Of a stretch of 10,062 nt of DNA, positions 1 to 7,196 are shown in pieces (within the stretch, counting starts at the first letter, position 1; every line of letters starts with the position of its first letter). Origin of the DNA: Thiobacillus sp. UBA2597 (GTDB lineage: Bacteria > Pseudomonadota > Gammaproteobacteria > Burkholderiales > Thiobacillaceae); contig DDKN01000109.1 of the NCBI GenBank assembly GCA_002339725.1, positions 1 to 10,062 on the forward strand, written 5' to 3'. Made by a program: the position numbers and the translations under genes. The notes beneath the pieces were generated by a model that saw only the letters and a list, made by a program, of their open reading frames with translations, had not been told where the DNA came from and ran no database searches.

Positions 1-740
1 TAATCCATGCAGGCCAGGCCCTTGAGCACATTGAGCACCCGCCCCATCACGGCTGCCAGATTGGCCTCGATCGCCTCGGGCGAGATGCTGGCACGGCTGT
101 CGCCGCGGCCGGCCGCCCAGTTGACCGAGACCCCGATGGCGGCGTAGCACAAGCCGAGCTCCCGGGCCAGCGCGGCCTCGGGCATGCCGGTCATGCCCAC
201 CATGTGGGCGCCGTCGCGTTCCAGCCGATCGATCTCGGCCTTGGTCTCCAGGCGCGGCCCCTGCACCGCGGCGTAGGTGCCGCCGTCCATGAAATCCTCG
301 CCCGCCCGCTTGAGCGCCGTCAGGCAGCGTGCCCGCATGTCCGGGCAATAGGGCCAGGTGAAATCGATATGGGTGACCGGCTGCTCCCCGGGCGTGAAGA
401 AGGTGGTCTCCCGGCCGTGGGTGTAGTCGATGATCTGGTCCGGCACCACCAGCCGGCCGGGACGCAGTTCGGGATGAATGCCGCCCACCGTCGCCACCGA
501 CACGACATGGGTCACGCCCTGCGACTGCAAAGCCCAGATGTTGGCCCGGTAATTCACCAGGTGCGGCGGGATGGTGTGGCCATAGCCATGGCGCGCCAGA
601 AAGATCACCTTGTGGCCATCGAGTTCACCGAAGGTGAGTGCGCCCGACGGCTCGCCGTAGGGCGTGCGTACCACCTGGCGGTGGGTGATGTTGAGGCCGG
701 GCAGCTTGGTCAGGCCCGTGCCGCCGATGATTGCCAGCAT
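1..740 (-). CDS. mtnP: S-methyl-5'-thioinosine/thioadenosine phosphorylase (MTAP/MTIP family), 3' end at window edge
   Basis: Nucleoside phosphorylase of the PNP/MTAP family, which cleaves a 5'-methylthio-nucleoside with phosphate to free purine and methylthioribose-1-phosphate. Translating from ATG at 740 gives 246 codons: an N-terminal IIGGTGL phosphate loop (residues 4-10), RHGYGHTIPPH at 50-60, the strand SVATVGGIHPEL (81-92), VQGPRLET (159-166) and MTGMPEAALARE (184-195). The family's purine-recognition site follows: human MTAP has Asp-Tyr-Asp here, this protein has Asn207-Trp-Ala209. Asn at that position is typical of 6-oxopurine enzymes, so methylthioinosine (product hypoxanthine) is the likelier substrate; that is inference. 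The start overlaps the hpt stop by one base (TGATG) and has a strong AAGGAG site. The last visible bases are TA, either a stop codon cut by the edge or a Tyr codon. A Pseudomonas MTIP is, as I recall, about 245 residues, so the gene may be essentially complete. Family call is secure; exact substrate is less sure. Confidence 0.9.
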   Translation of the reverse strand, partial: MLAIIGGTGLTKLPGLNITHRQVVRTPYGEPSGALTFGELDGHKVIFLARHGYGHTIPPHLVNYRANIWALQSQGVTHVVSVATVGGIHPELRPGRLVVPDQIIDYTHGRETTFFTPGEQPVTHIDFTWPYCPDMRARCLTALKRAGEDFMDGGTYAAVQGPRLETKAEIDRLERDGAHMVGMTGMPEAALARELGLCYAAIGVSVNWAAGRGDSRASISPEAIEANLAAVMGRVLNVLKGLACMD

Positions 741-1297
741 CAGTCTTTCTCCTTCAAGGCATAAATCGCGGGCAGGTTGCGCCACAGGCCGCGCACGTCC
801 ATGCCCATGCCAAAGACGTAGCGATTGGGCAGGCGCAGGCCGACGTAGTCCGGCGCCACCGGTTTGTCATGGCCCAGCTCCTTTTCCGTCAACACGGCGA
901 TCTCCACCCGCGCCGCGCCCATCTCCAGAAGCTTGGCCTTGGTGGCGGCCAGGGTGTGGCCCTCGTCCAGGATGTCGTCCAGCACCAGCACCACCCGGTT
1001 TGCGATCGGGGTGCGCGGCAGCACCGCCCATTCGATTTCGCCGCCACGCAGGCCGCCGCGATAGCGCGTGACGTGCAGATAGTCGAACTCCAGCGGAAAG
1101 CCCAGGCGCGGCAACAGCTCACCGGCGAAGACCACGCCGCCGCCCATGATGCACAGCACCACGGGGCAGACATCGGCCAGGGCCGCGGTGATCTGGCCCG
1201 CCAGGCGATCCAGGGTCAGTTCGATCTCGGTGCGGCCGTGCAGCAGCTCCGCCTCGGCGATCAGTTTCCAGGCCTCTTGCGCAGTCAATGGGCTCAC
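740..1297 (-). CDS. hpt: Hypoxanthine(-guanine) phosphoribosyltransferase
   Basis: Cytoplasmic purine salvage enzyme that joins hypoxanthine (often also guanine) to PRPP, giving IMP (or GMP) and pyrophosphate. The 185-residue protein has the type I phosphoribosyltransferase layout: a pyrophosphate loop MGGG at 51-54, the PRPP-binding motif VVLVLDDILDEGHTLAA at 102-118 with the paired acidic residues Asp107-Asp108, and a C-terminal YVFGMGMDVRGLWRNLP (160-176) matching the HPRT purine-site segment. Length is normal for the family. The start is GTG at 1297, which overlaps the rlmB stop as GTGA; there is no clear Shine-Dalgarno site, so translation is probably coupled to rlmB. The stop overlaps the mtnP start. 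Its neighbour mtnP would yield hypoxanthine, its own substrate. Guanine use cannot be judged from sequence alone. Confidence 0.92.
   Translation of the reverse strand: MSPLTAQEAWKLIAEAELLHGRTEIELTLDRLAGQITAALADVCPVVLCIMGGGVVFAGELLPRLGFPLEFDYLHVTRYRGGLRGGEIEWAVLPRTPIANRVVLVLDDILDEGHTLAATKAKLLEMGAARVEIAVLTEKELGHDKPVAPDYVGLRLPNRYVFGMGMDVRGLWRNLPAIYALKEKD
749..754 (-). promoter_or_regulatory. Ribosome-binding site of mtnP
   Basis: AAGGAG on the minus strand, 8 nt before the ATG at 740 and inside the last codons of hpt. It supports this start and suggests that mtnP can be initiated on its own as well as by coupling to hpt termination. Confidence 0.75.
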
Positions 1298-2028
1298 CCC
1301 CGCTGGCGCCGCGCCTCGTACAGGCAGACGCCGGCCGAGACCGAGACGTTGAGGCTTTCGACCTGACCGAACATGGGGATGCGGGCCAGGACATCGCAGG
1401 TCTCGCGCGTCAGGCGGCGCAGGCCCTCGCCCTCGGCGCCCAGCACCAGGGCGACGGCGCCCGTGAAATCGACCTCGGGCAAAACCGCGCTGCCCTCGGC
1501 ATCGGCGCCGACCACCAGGATGTCCCTATCCTTCAGCTCACGCAGGGTGCGCGCCAGGTTGGTCACGGTGAGGTAGGGCACGCTCTCGGCCGCCCCGCTC
1601 GCCGCCTTCACCGCCGTGGCGTTCAGCCCGGCCGCGCGGTCCTTGGGCGCCAGCACGGCATGGGCCCCGAAGGCATCGGCCGAGCGCAGGCAGGCACCCA
1701 GGTTGTGCGGATCGGTCACCCCATCGAGCACCAGCAGCATGGCCGGCTCAGTCAATTCCTCCAGCACGTCGTCCAGATGGGTCGCCAGCCTGACCGGATC
1801 GACCTGGGCCACCACGCCCTGGGCGCGGCCACCCCTGGCCATTTCCCCGATGCGGGCCGCTTCGACCTGAACCAGCTTGACACCGCGTTCCTCGGCCGCC
1901 CGGATCAGGTCGCGCGCCCGCTTGTCGCGCCGGTTCTGATCGAGGTAGATGACGTGGATGCCTTCCGGGTGATGGCGCAGACGGGCGAGGATGGCATGAA
2001 AGCCATAGATTTGCGTACGGCCGCTCAT
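1294..2028 (-). CDS. rlmB: 23S rRNA (guanosine-2'-O-)-methyltransferase RlmB
   Basis: SPOUT-class (TrmH/SpoU) methyltransferase that 2'-O-methylates G2251 (E. coli numbering) in the peptidyl-transferase P loop of 23S rRNA using S-adenosylmethionine. The 244-residue protein has an N-terminal L30e-like RNA-binding part (residues 1-75) starting MSGRTQIYGFHAI. The three SPOUT motifs follow: DGVTDPHNLGACLRSADAFG (102-121, with the Asn-x-x-x-x-x-Arg pattern), LVLGAEGEGL (194-203) and IPMFGQVESLNVSVSAG (217-233), which form the trefoil knot and cofactor site. Length and motifs match E. coli RlmB closely. The ATG at 2028 is preceded by GGAG lying inside an inserted repeat element, and a copy of its first ten codons sits 128 bp upstream at the end of rnr. 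rnr-rlmB pairing is common in proteobacteria; the 3' end overlaps hpt by 4 nt. Confidence 0.95.
   Translation of the reverse strand: MSGRTQIYGFHAILARLRHHPEGIHVIYLDQNRRDKRARDLIRAAEERGVKLVQVEAARIGEMARGGRAQGVVAQVDPVRLATHLDDVLEELTEPAMLLVLDGVTDPHNLGACLRSADAFGAHAVLAPKDRAAGLNATAVKAASGAAESVPYLTVTNLARTLRELKDRDILVVGADAEGSAVLPEVDFTGAVALVLGAEGEGLRRLTRETCDVLARIPMFGQVESLNVSVSAGVCLYEARRQRG
1999..2028. repeat. 30-bp direct repeat, copy A (authentic rlmB codons 1-10)
   Basis: Exactly identical to 2127-2156. On the minus strand it encodes MSGRTQIYGF from the rlmB ATG onwards. The match ends abruptly on both sides (G versus C at the inner-gene end, T versus G beyond the ATG), as expected for a target duplication. 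Confidence 0.95.
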
Positions 2029-2156
2029 TGGCCTACTCCGCTACAAGCCCCTACAGCCGATGGCTTCGGCGTAAGCTCATATCGGCGCAGCCGATGTGAA
2101 GCCTGCACCAGCAGGCGGCTGAAGCCAAAGCCATAGATTTGCGTACGGCCGCTCAT
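2025..2156 (-). CDS. 43-codon small ORF created by the inserted element (hypothetical)
   Basis: An open frame begins at the ghost rlmB ATG (2156), overlapping the rnr TGA by 4 nt, and runs without a stop through the whole 98-bp element. It terminates in a TGA that overlaps the true rlmB ATG, again as ATGA. The product would be the first ten RlmB residues (MSGRTQIYGF) followed by about 33 residues encoded by the element, Arg/Leu-rich at first (GFSRLLVQASHRLRRYE) and then low in hydrophobics. No domain, signal peptide or membrane helix is recognisable. The likely role, if translated, is to carry ribosomes from rnr to rlmB rather than to make a functional protein. Whether it is translated is unknown. 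Confidence 0.4.
   Translation of the reverse strand: MSGRTQIYGFGFSRLLVQASHRLRRYELTPKPSAVGACSGVGQ
2029..2126. mobile_element. 98-bp palindromic REP/MITE-like element inserted between rnr and rlmB
   Basis: A 98-bp segment between the two 30-bp direct repeats. It contains successive hairpins: 2056-2070 (GCCGA/TCGGC, 5-nt loop), 2081-2095 (ATCGGC-GCA-GCCGAT, perfect) and 2101-2116 (GCCTGC-ACCA-GCAGGC, perfect), plus a short palindrome GGCT-GA-AGCC at the outer end (2117-2126). CAGCCGATG occurs twice (2054-2062 and 2088-2096), which allows alternative pairing. The two ends show weak inverted similarity (GGC shared, 8 of 12 positions matching from 2030 and from the 2126 end). It encodes no transposase, so any movement would be in trans. 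I do not recognise the family; the GGCTTCAGCC and CTGTAGGGGC pieces resemble REP-type repeats of proteobacteria. Insertion is inferred from the flanking duplication. Confidence 0.65.
2036..2039 (-). promoter_or_regulatory. GGAG ribosome-binding site of rlmB, supplied by the inserted element
   Basis: GGAG on the minus strand with a 7-nt spacer to the rlmB ATG at 2028. It lies within the 98-bp element, so the element, not ancestral sequence, provides the present initiation signal of rlmB. The ghost start at 2156 has its own AAGG within the last codons of rnr. Confidence 0.6.
2127..2156. repeat. 30-bp direct repeat, copy B (ghost rlmB start)
   Basis: Second identical copy of the 30 bp, adjoining the end of rnr. 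Its ATG overlaps the rnr TGA as ATGA, the same kind of junction seen between other genes here. It is best read as the ancestral rlmB start left behind when an element inserted downstream of it. Confidence 0.95.
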
Positions 2157-4477
2157 GTCGCCTTGTCCGCCTTTTTCCCGGCAGCCGGTTTCTTCTTGGC
2201 CGGCGCCTTGCCCGATCCGGTGCGTCCGGCCGGGGCGGCCTTGGCCGGCTCCTGGCCGACGCTGGCGCGCGGCACGGCCTGGCGCGATTCCTCGGCCAGG
2301 GTGAAATCGATCCGGGCGGTGTCGAGATCGACCCGCACGACGCGAACGCGCACGGCATCGCCCAGGCGATAGCGCTTGCTGGTACGTTCACCCAGCATCT
2401 GGTGGCGGGCCGGATCGAAGTGGAAATAGTCCTGGCCGAGGTCGGAGACATGCACCAGGCCCTCGACGAAGACGTCATTCAGGGCGACGAAGATGCCGAA
2501 GCCGGTGACGCCGGAGATCACGCCATCGTATTCCTCGCCGATGCGGTCCTGCATGTAGTAGCACTTGAGCCAGTTCACCACGTCGCGGCTGGCCTCGTCG
2601 GCCCGGCGCTCGGTGGCCGAGCAATGCAGGCCGATCGCCTCCCAGTTGCCCGGCTGATACTGCTCGTTGTTCAGACAGGCCTTGATCGCCCGATGCACCA
2701 ACAGATCGGGATAACGGCGAATCGGCGAAGTGAAGTGGGTATAGGACTCGTAGGCCAAACCGAAATGGCCCACGTTGTTCGGGCTGTACACCGCCTGCTG
2801 CAGGGAGCGCAGCATCACCGTCTGCAGCAGCTGCTCATCGGGGCGGCCCTTGATCCGGTTGAGCAGCTCGGCATAGTCCTTGGCATGCGGCTCGTCGCCA
2901 CCGCCCAGGTAAAGACCGAACTCGGCCAGGAATTCGTGCAGGGCCTTGAGCTTCTCGGGCGTCGGCCCTTCGTGGATGCGGTAGAGCGCGGGGTGCTTGC
3001 GCTGTTGCAGGAAATCCGAGGCGCAGACGTTGGCCGCCAGCATGCACTCCTCGATCACCCGATGGGCATCGTTGCGCGTGCTCGGCACGATGGCCTGGAT
3101 CTTGCCCTGCGCGTCGAACACCATCTTGGTCTCGACCGTCTCGAAGTCGATGGCGCCGCGCACCCAGCGCGCCTTGAGCAGGGTCTTGAACAGCTTGTAC
3201 AGGTCCTGCAGGTGCGGCAGCAGCCAGGCCTGCTCCTTGTCGGGCTTGGCTTCGTTCGAGAGCCAGCTCCACACCAGGTTGTAGGTGAGCCTGGCCTTGG
3301 AGTGCATCACCGCCGGGTAGAAGCGATAGTGCTTGATGCTGCCGGTGCCGGTGATCTCCATCTCGCACATCATGCACAGACGGTCGACCTGGGGATTGAG
3401 CGAGCACAGGCCGTTGGAGAGCTCCTCCGGCAGCATGGGGATCACCCGGCGCGGGAAATAGACCGAGGTGCCGCGCTCATAGGCGTCGCGGTCGAGCGGT
3501 TCGCCCGGCCGCACATAGTGGGAGACGTCGGCGATGGCGACATAGAGCTTGTAGCCGCTGCGGCCCAGGCTCTCGCAATAGACCGCGTCGTCGAAGTCGC
3601 GCGCGTCCTCGCCGTCGATGGTGACCAGCGGCAGGTGGCGCACGTCCTCGCGCTGCTTGAGGTCGGTTTGCACCACGCCCTTGGGCAGCTTGCGCGCCTG
3701 GGCCAGGGTGGCCTTGGAAAACTCGAATGGCAGTTCGTGCTTGCGCAGGGCGATCTCGATCTCCATGCCGGGATCGGTATAGTTGCCCAGCACCTCGACG
3801 ATGCGGCCCATGGGCGGGCTGTGCTTGGTCGGCTGCTCGACGATCTCCACCGTCACCACCTGGCCCTGTTTGGCCTGCATCTCCTCGCCGGCGATGACCA
3901 CGATGTCCTGATTGATCTTGGGGTTCTCGGCGCGCACCCACTGATGGCCGTGTTCGCGATAGAAGCGGCCCACCACGTTGACGTTGGCGCGCTGCAGCAC
4001 CTCGACGATCTTGCCTTCCTTGCGGCCGCGCCGGTCGGTGCCGGATTCGCGCACCATCACCCGGTCGCCATGCAATACCTGGTGCATCTCGCGCTCGGAC
4101 AGGAACATGTCGCCCGAGCGGTCGTCCGGCACGAAGAAGCCGTAACCGTCGGGATGCCCTTCGACCCGGCCGGCCTTGAGCTCGATCTTGTCCGGCAGGC
4201 AGATCAGGCCCCGGCGGTTGATCACCAGCTGGCCGTCGCGCTGCATGGCGCCCAGCCGGTTGCGGAAGGCGTCGTATTCCTCGGGCTCCAGCCCCAGGCG
4301 GAAGGCCAGGTCCTCCATCGGCACCGGCTCGCCTGCCTCCTCGACCAGTTGCAGAATGAATTCACGGCTGGGCAGCGGCTGGCCGTATTTCTCCTGCTCG
4401 CGCTTGAGGAAGGGGTCCTGCCAGCGCAGGGCCTTGTTGCTGCCGCGATGGGTTTTTCCGGTTTTTTTCGTTGACAA
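2153..4477 (-). CDS. rnr: Ribonuclease R (3'-5' exoribonuclease), TTG start
   Basis: Processive hydrolytic 3'-5' exoribonuclease of the RNase II/RNB family that degrades structured RNA and takes part in rRNA and tmRNA quality control. Starting at TTG 4477 it has 774 residues. Order: winged-helix segment (about 20-95, with QDPF and LPSREFILQL as in E. coli RNase R), cold-shock OB domains (about 100-240), the RNB catalytic domain with IDGEDARDFDDA at 287-298 (metal ligands Asp288, Asp294, Asp296, Asp297) and HFTSPIRRYPDLLVHR at 581-596, an S1 domain at about 648-728, and a Lys/Ala-rich tail (745-774), shorter than that of E. coli. An in-frame ATG at 4540 lies inside the oppositely directed tRNA gene and adds a non-homologous extension; the next ATG (codon 53) would cut the winged helix. 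TTG with a weak GGA 8 nt upstream is therefore preferred. The stop overlaps the ghost rlmB start. No convincing promoter of its own is visible. Confidence 0.95.
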   Translation of the reverse strand: MSTKKTGKTHRGSNKALRWQDPFLKREQEKYGQPLPSREFILQLVEEAGEPVPMEDLAFRLGLEPEEYDAFRNRLGAMQRDGQLVINRRGLICLPDKIELKAGRVEGHPDGYGFFVPDDRSGDMFLSEREMHQVLHGDRVMVRESGTDRRGRKEGKIVEVLQRANVNVVGRFYREHGHQWVRAENPKINQDIVVIAGEEMQAKQGQVVTVEIVEQPTKHSPPMGRIVEVLGNYTDPGMEIEIALRKHELPFEFSKATLAQARKLPKGVVQTDLKQREDVRHLPLVTIDGEDARDFDDAVYCESLGRSGYKLYVAIADVSHYVRPGEPLDRDAYERGTSVYFPRRVIPMLPEELSNGLCSLNPQVDRLCMMCEMEITGTGSIKHYRFYPAVMHSKARLTYNLVWSWLSNEAKPDKEQAWLLPHLQDLYKLFKTLLKARWVRGAIDFETVETKMVFDAQGKIQAIVPSTRNDAHRVIEECMLAANVCASDFLQQRKHPALYRIHEGPTPEKLKALHEFLAEFGLYLGGGDEPHAKDYAELLNRIKGRPDEQLLQTVMLRSLQQAVYSPNNVGHFGLAYESYTHFTSPIRRYPDLLVHRAIKACLNNEQYQPGNWEAIGLHCSATERRADEASRDVVNWLKCYYMQDRIGEEYDGVISGVTGFGIFVALNDVFVEGLVHVSDLGQDYFHFDPARHQMLGERTSKRYRLGDAVRVRVVRVDLDTARIDFTLAEESRQAVPRASVGQEPAKAAPAGRTGSGKAPAKKKPAAGKKADKAT

Positions 4478-4500
4478 GGATTCAGTCCAATCGTTAGAAT
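4471..4500 (+). promoter_or_regulatory. Sigma-70 promoter of tRNA-Leu
   Basis: Perfect -35 TTGACA (4471-4476), 18-nt spacer, and TAGAAT (4495-4500, five of six consensus bases) as -10. A T-rich tract at 4453-4468 just upstream resembles an UP element. The stretch after the -10 (TCGCGCC) is GC-rich, as in stable-RNA promoters under stringent (ppGpp/DksA) control; that regulation is inferred. The expected transcript start near 4507-4509 leaves a leader of only about 4-6 nt before the tRNA. The -35 box covers the complement of the rnr TTG start codon (4475-4477). Confidence 0.85.
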
Positions 4501-4512
4501 TCGCGCCTCTTT

Positions 4513-4599
4513 GCCCAGGTGGCGGAATTGGTAGACGCACTAGGTTCAGGTCCTAGCGCCAGCAATGGTGTGGAGGTTCGAGTCCTCTCCTGGGCACCA
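4513..4599 (+). tRNA. tRNA-Leu (anticodon CAG, reads CUG)
   Basis: An 87-nt class II tRNA with all arms visible: acceptor GCCCAGG (4513-4519) pairing with CCTGGGC (4589-4595), discriminator A73, and an encoded CCA (4597-4599). The anticodon stem CTAGG/CCTAG is perfect and encloses a 7-nt loop with CAG at 4547-4549 followed by G37. A leucine-type long variable arm (CGCC/GGTG around a 6-nt loop, 4557-4570) follows, then a T arm with loop TTCGAGT. It decodes CUG, the leucine codon that dominates the surrounding GC-rich genes. It is the only plus-strand gene, lying between the convergent end of purA and the divergent start of rnr. Confidence 0.97.
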
Positions 4600-4609
4600 A
4601 ATGGTAAGG

Positions 4610-4643
4610 AAAAAAGCCGGCGCGCGCCGGCTTTTTCGTTTTT
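4610..4643. terminator. Bidirectional intrinsic terminator between tRNA-Leu and purA
   Basis: The perfect 16-bp palindrome GCCGGCGCGCGCCGGC (4616-4631) is followed on the plus strand by TTTTTCGTTTTT and on the minus strand by six T residues. It can end the tRNA transcript 10 nt after the CCA and also the hflX-to-purA transcript about 100 nt after the purA stop. The remaining spacer 4644-4729 holds no gene; I see only a weak short hairpin (CCGG-CAAG-CCGG) and no promoter. Confidence 0.9.
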
Positions 4644-4729
4644 CGCACCCCTTCTGCGGCCAATGGCGACAACACCCCCTCTGTGGCCGGCTTGCCGGGC
4701 CAGCAAGGCGAAGTGTTGCGCCAGCCTGC

Positions 4730-6019
<1,290 letters not shown>

Positions 6020-6044
6020 GTCGCTATCCGCTTATCTCAAGGTT

Positions 6045-7196
6045 TTACAAAGGAACCACGCGCCAGGCGCCGGCCTGCTGCACCAGTTGCCGGTCGCAGC
6101 CGGCCTCGGCCCGATGCGGCGCCTGGCCCGGCAGTTCGACCACCACCCGCTCGCCGGCCGCGCGCAGCTCGGCAATGGCCGCTTGCAGGCCGGCATCCTC
6201 GGCACAGGGGGCGAGGATGGCCGGGCGCCGGCCCGGCTCGGGCAGGCTGTCGACGATCTGGCGCAGGTCCAGGCTGAAGCCGGTGGCCGGCCGGCTGCGG
6301 CCGAAGATGGCGCCGGCGCCGTCATAGCGGCCGCCCTGGGCGATGGCGCCGGCCTGGCCGCCGACATAGGCGGCGTACACCACGCCGTTGTGATAGCCAT
6401 AACCACGCAGATCGGCCAGATCGAGGGTGAGGGCGATGCCGTCCGCGGCCGGGAGTAAGGCCGCCAGATCGTCCAGGGCGGCGCTCACGCCCGGCAGGGC
6501 GGGCAATTCGCGCCGGGCCGCCGCCAGCATTTCGGCGCCGCCATACAACTCGGGCAGGCGCCGGAAGGCGGCCGCCAGATTGGCATCGAGATTTGCCGTC
6601 AGCGCCGCGATCTGCGGGGCATCCTTGTGTTGCAGGGCGGCGAACAGTTCCGCCGCCAGCTCGCCCCCGATGCCGGCGGCCTGAGCCAGGGTGCGGAACA
6701 GGCCGACGTGGCCAAGGCTGATCCGGGCGTCGGTCAGGCCCGCCGCCTTGAGTGCGGCGGTGAGCAATTGCAGGCTCTCGCGATCGGCCTCGATGCCGGC
6801 ATGGCCGAACAGCTCGGCGCCGACCTGGAACGGCTCACGCGAATTGAGCAGGGCTGAGGGCCGGGTGTGCAGCACGCTGCCGGCATAGCAGAGCCGGGTC
6901 ACGCCCTGACGGTTGAGCAGATGGGCGTCGATCCGGGCGGCCTGCGGCGTGATATCGGCCCGCACGCCGAGCAGTTTGCCGGACAGGCTGTCGAGCACCT
7001 TGAAGGTCTTGAGGTCGAGGTCCTGCGCCACCCCGGTCAGCAGCGAATCGAGGTACTCGATCAGCGGCGGCTGCACCAGATCGTAACCGTAGCTGGCGAA
7101 AAGATCGAGCAGGCGCCGGCGCAAACCCTCGAGCGCCAGGGCATAGGGCGGCAGGATGTCTTCGACGTATTCGGGCAGCAGCCAGGCGTTCTTCAT
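6045..7196 (-). CDS. hisZ: ATP phosphoribosyltransferase regulatory subunit HisZ
   Basis: A paralogue of histidyl-tRNA synthetase that does not charge tRNA but assembles with the short form of HisG to make an active, histidine-sensitive ATP phosphoribosyltransferase, the first step of histidine synthesis. The 383-residue protein begins MKNAWLLPEYVEDILPPYA and has a class II synthetase-like fold: DITPQAARI at 81-89, EPFQVGAELFGH at 121-132 (motif 2 region), and a late GGRYDG followed by FGRSRPATGFSLDLR (motif 3 region). It stops soon afterwards, without the HisRS anticodon-binding domain, which is the HisZ signature. hisG is not in the window. The ATG at 7196 overlaps the DUF2065 stop as ATGA and has no clear Shine-Dalgarno site, so coupling is likely. 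The Ala-rich middle (about 150-250) is typical of a GC-rich genome. Confidence 0.93.
   Translation of the reverse strand: MKNAWLLPEYVEDILPPYALALEGLRRRLLDLFASYGYDLVQPPLIEYLDSLLTGVAQDLDLKTFKVLDSLSGKLLGVRADITPQAARIDAHLLNRQGVTRLCYAGSVLHTRPSALLNSREPFQVGAELFGHAGIEADRESLQLLTAALKAAGLTDARISLGHVGLFRTLAQAAGIGGELAAELFAALQHKDAPQIAALTANLDANLAAAFRRLPELYGGAEMLAAARRELPALPGVSAALDDLAALLPAADGIALTLDLADLRGYGYHNGVVYAAYVGGQAGAIAQGGRYDGAGAIFGRSRPATGFSLDLRQIVDSLPEPGRRPAILAPCAEDAGLQAAIAELRAAGERVVVELPGQAPHRAEAGCDRQLVQQAGAWRVVPL

Noticed and set aside
731..2136. Plus-strand open frames opposite hpt and rlmB (to 211 and 282 codons)
   Set aside because: They are opposite fully supported enzymes and have only low-complexity composition.
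4462..4468. Seven-A run in rnr codons 4-6 as a programmed slippage site
   Set aside because: The phase does not fit a standard slippery heptamer and the Lys-rich N-terminus explains it; at most it could cause rare transcript slippage.
2402..4474. 690-codon plus-strand open frame
   Set aside because: It is the antisense of rnr in a GC-rich genome. Its product is Ala/Leu/His/Gln-rich without any recognisable domain, while the minus strand has complete RNase R motifs.
4478..4512. Minus-strand -10-like TCTAAC as an rnr promoter
   Set aside because: It lacks the two most conserved -10 bases and has no acceptable -35 at the right distance, so it is not called.
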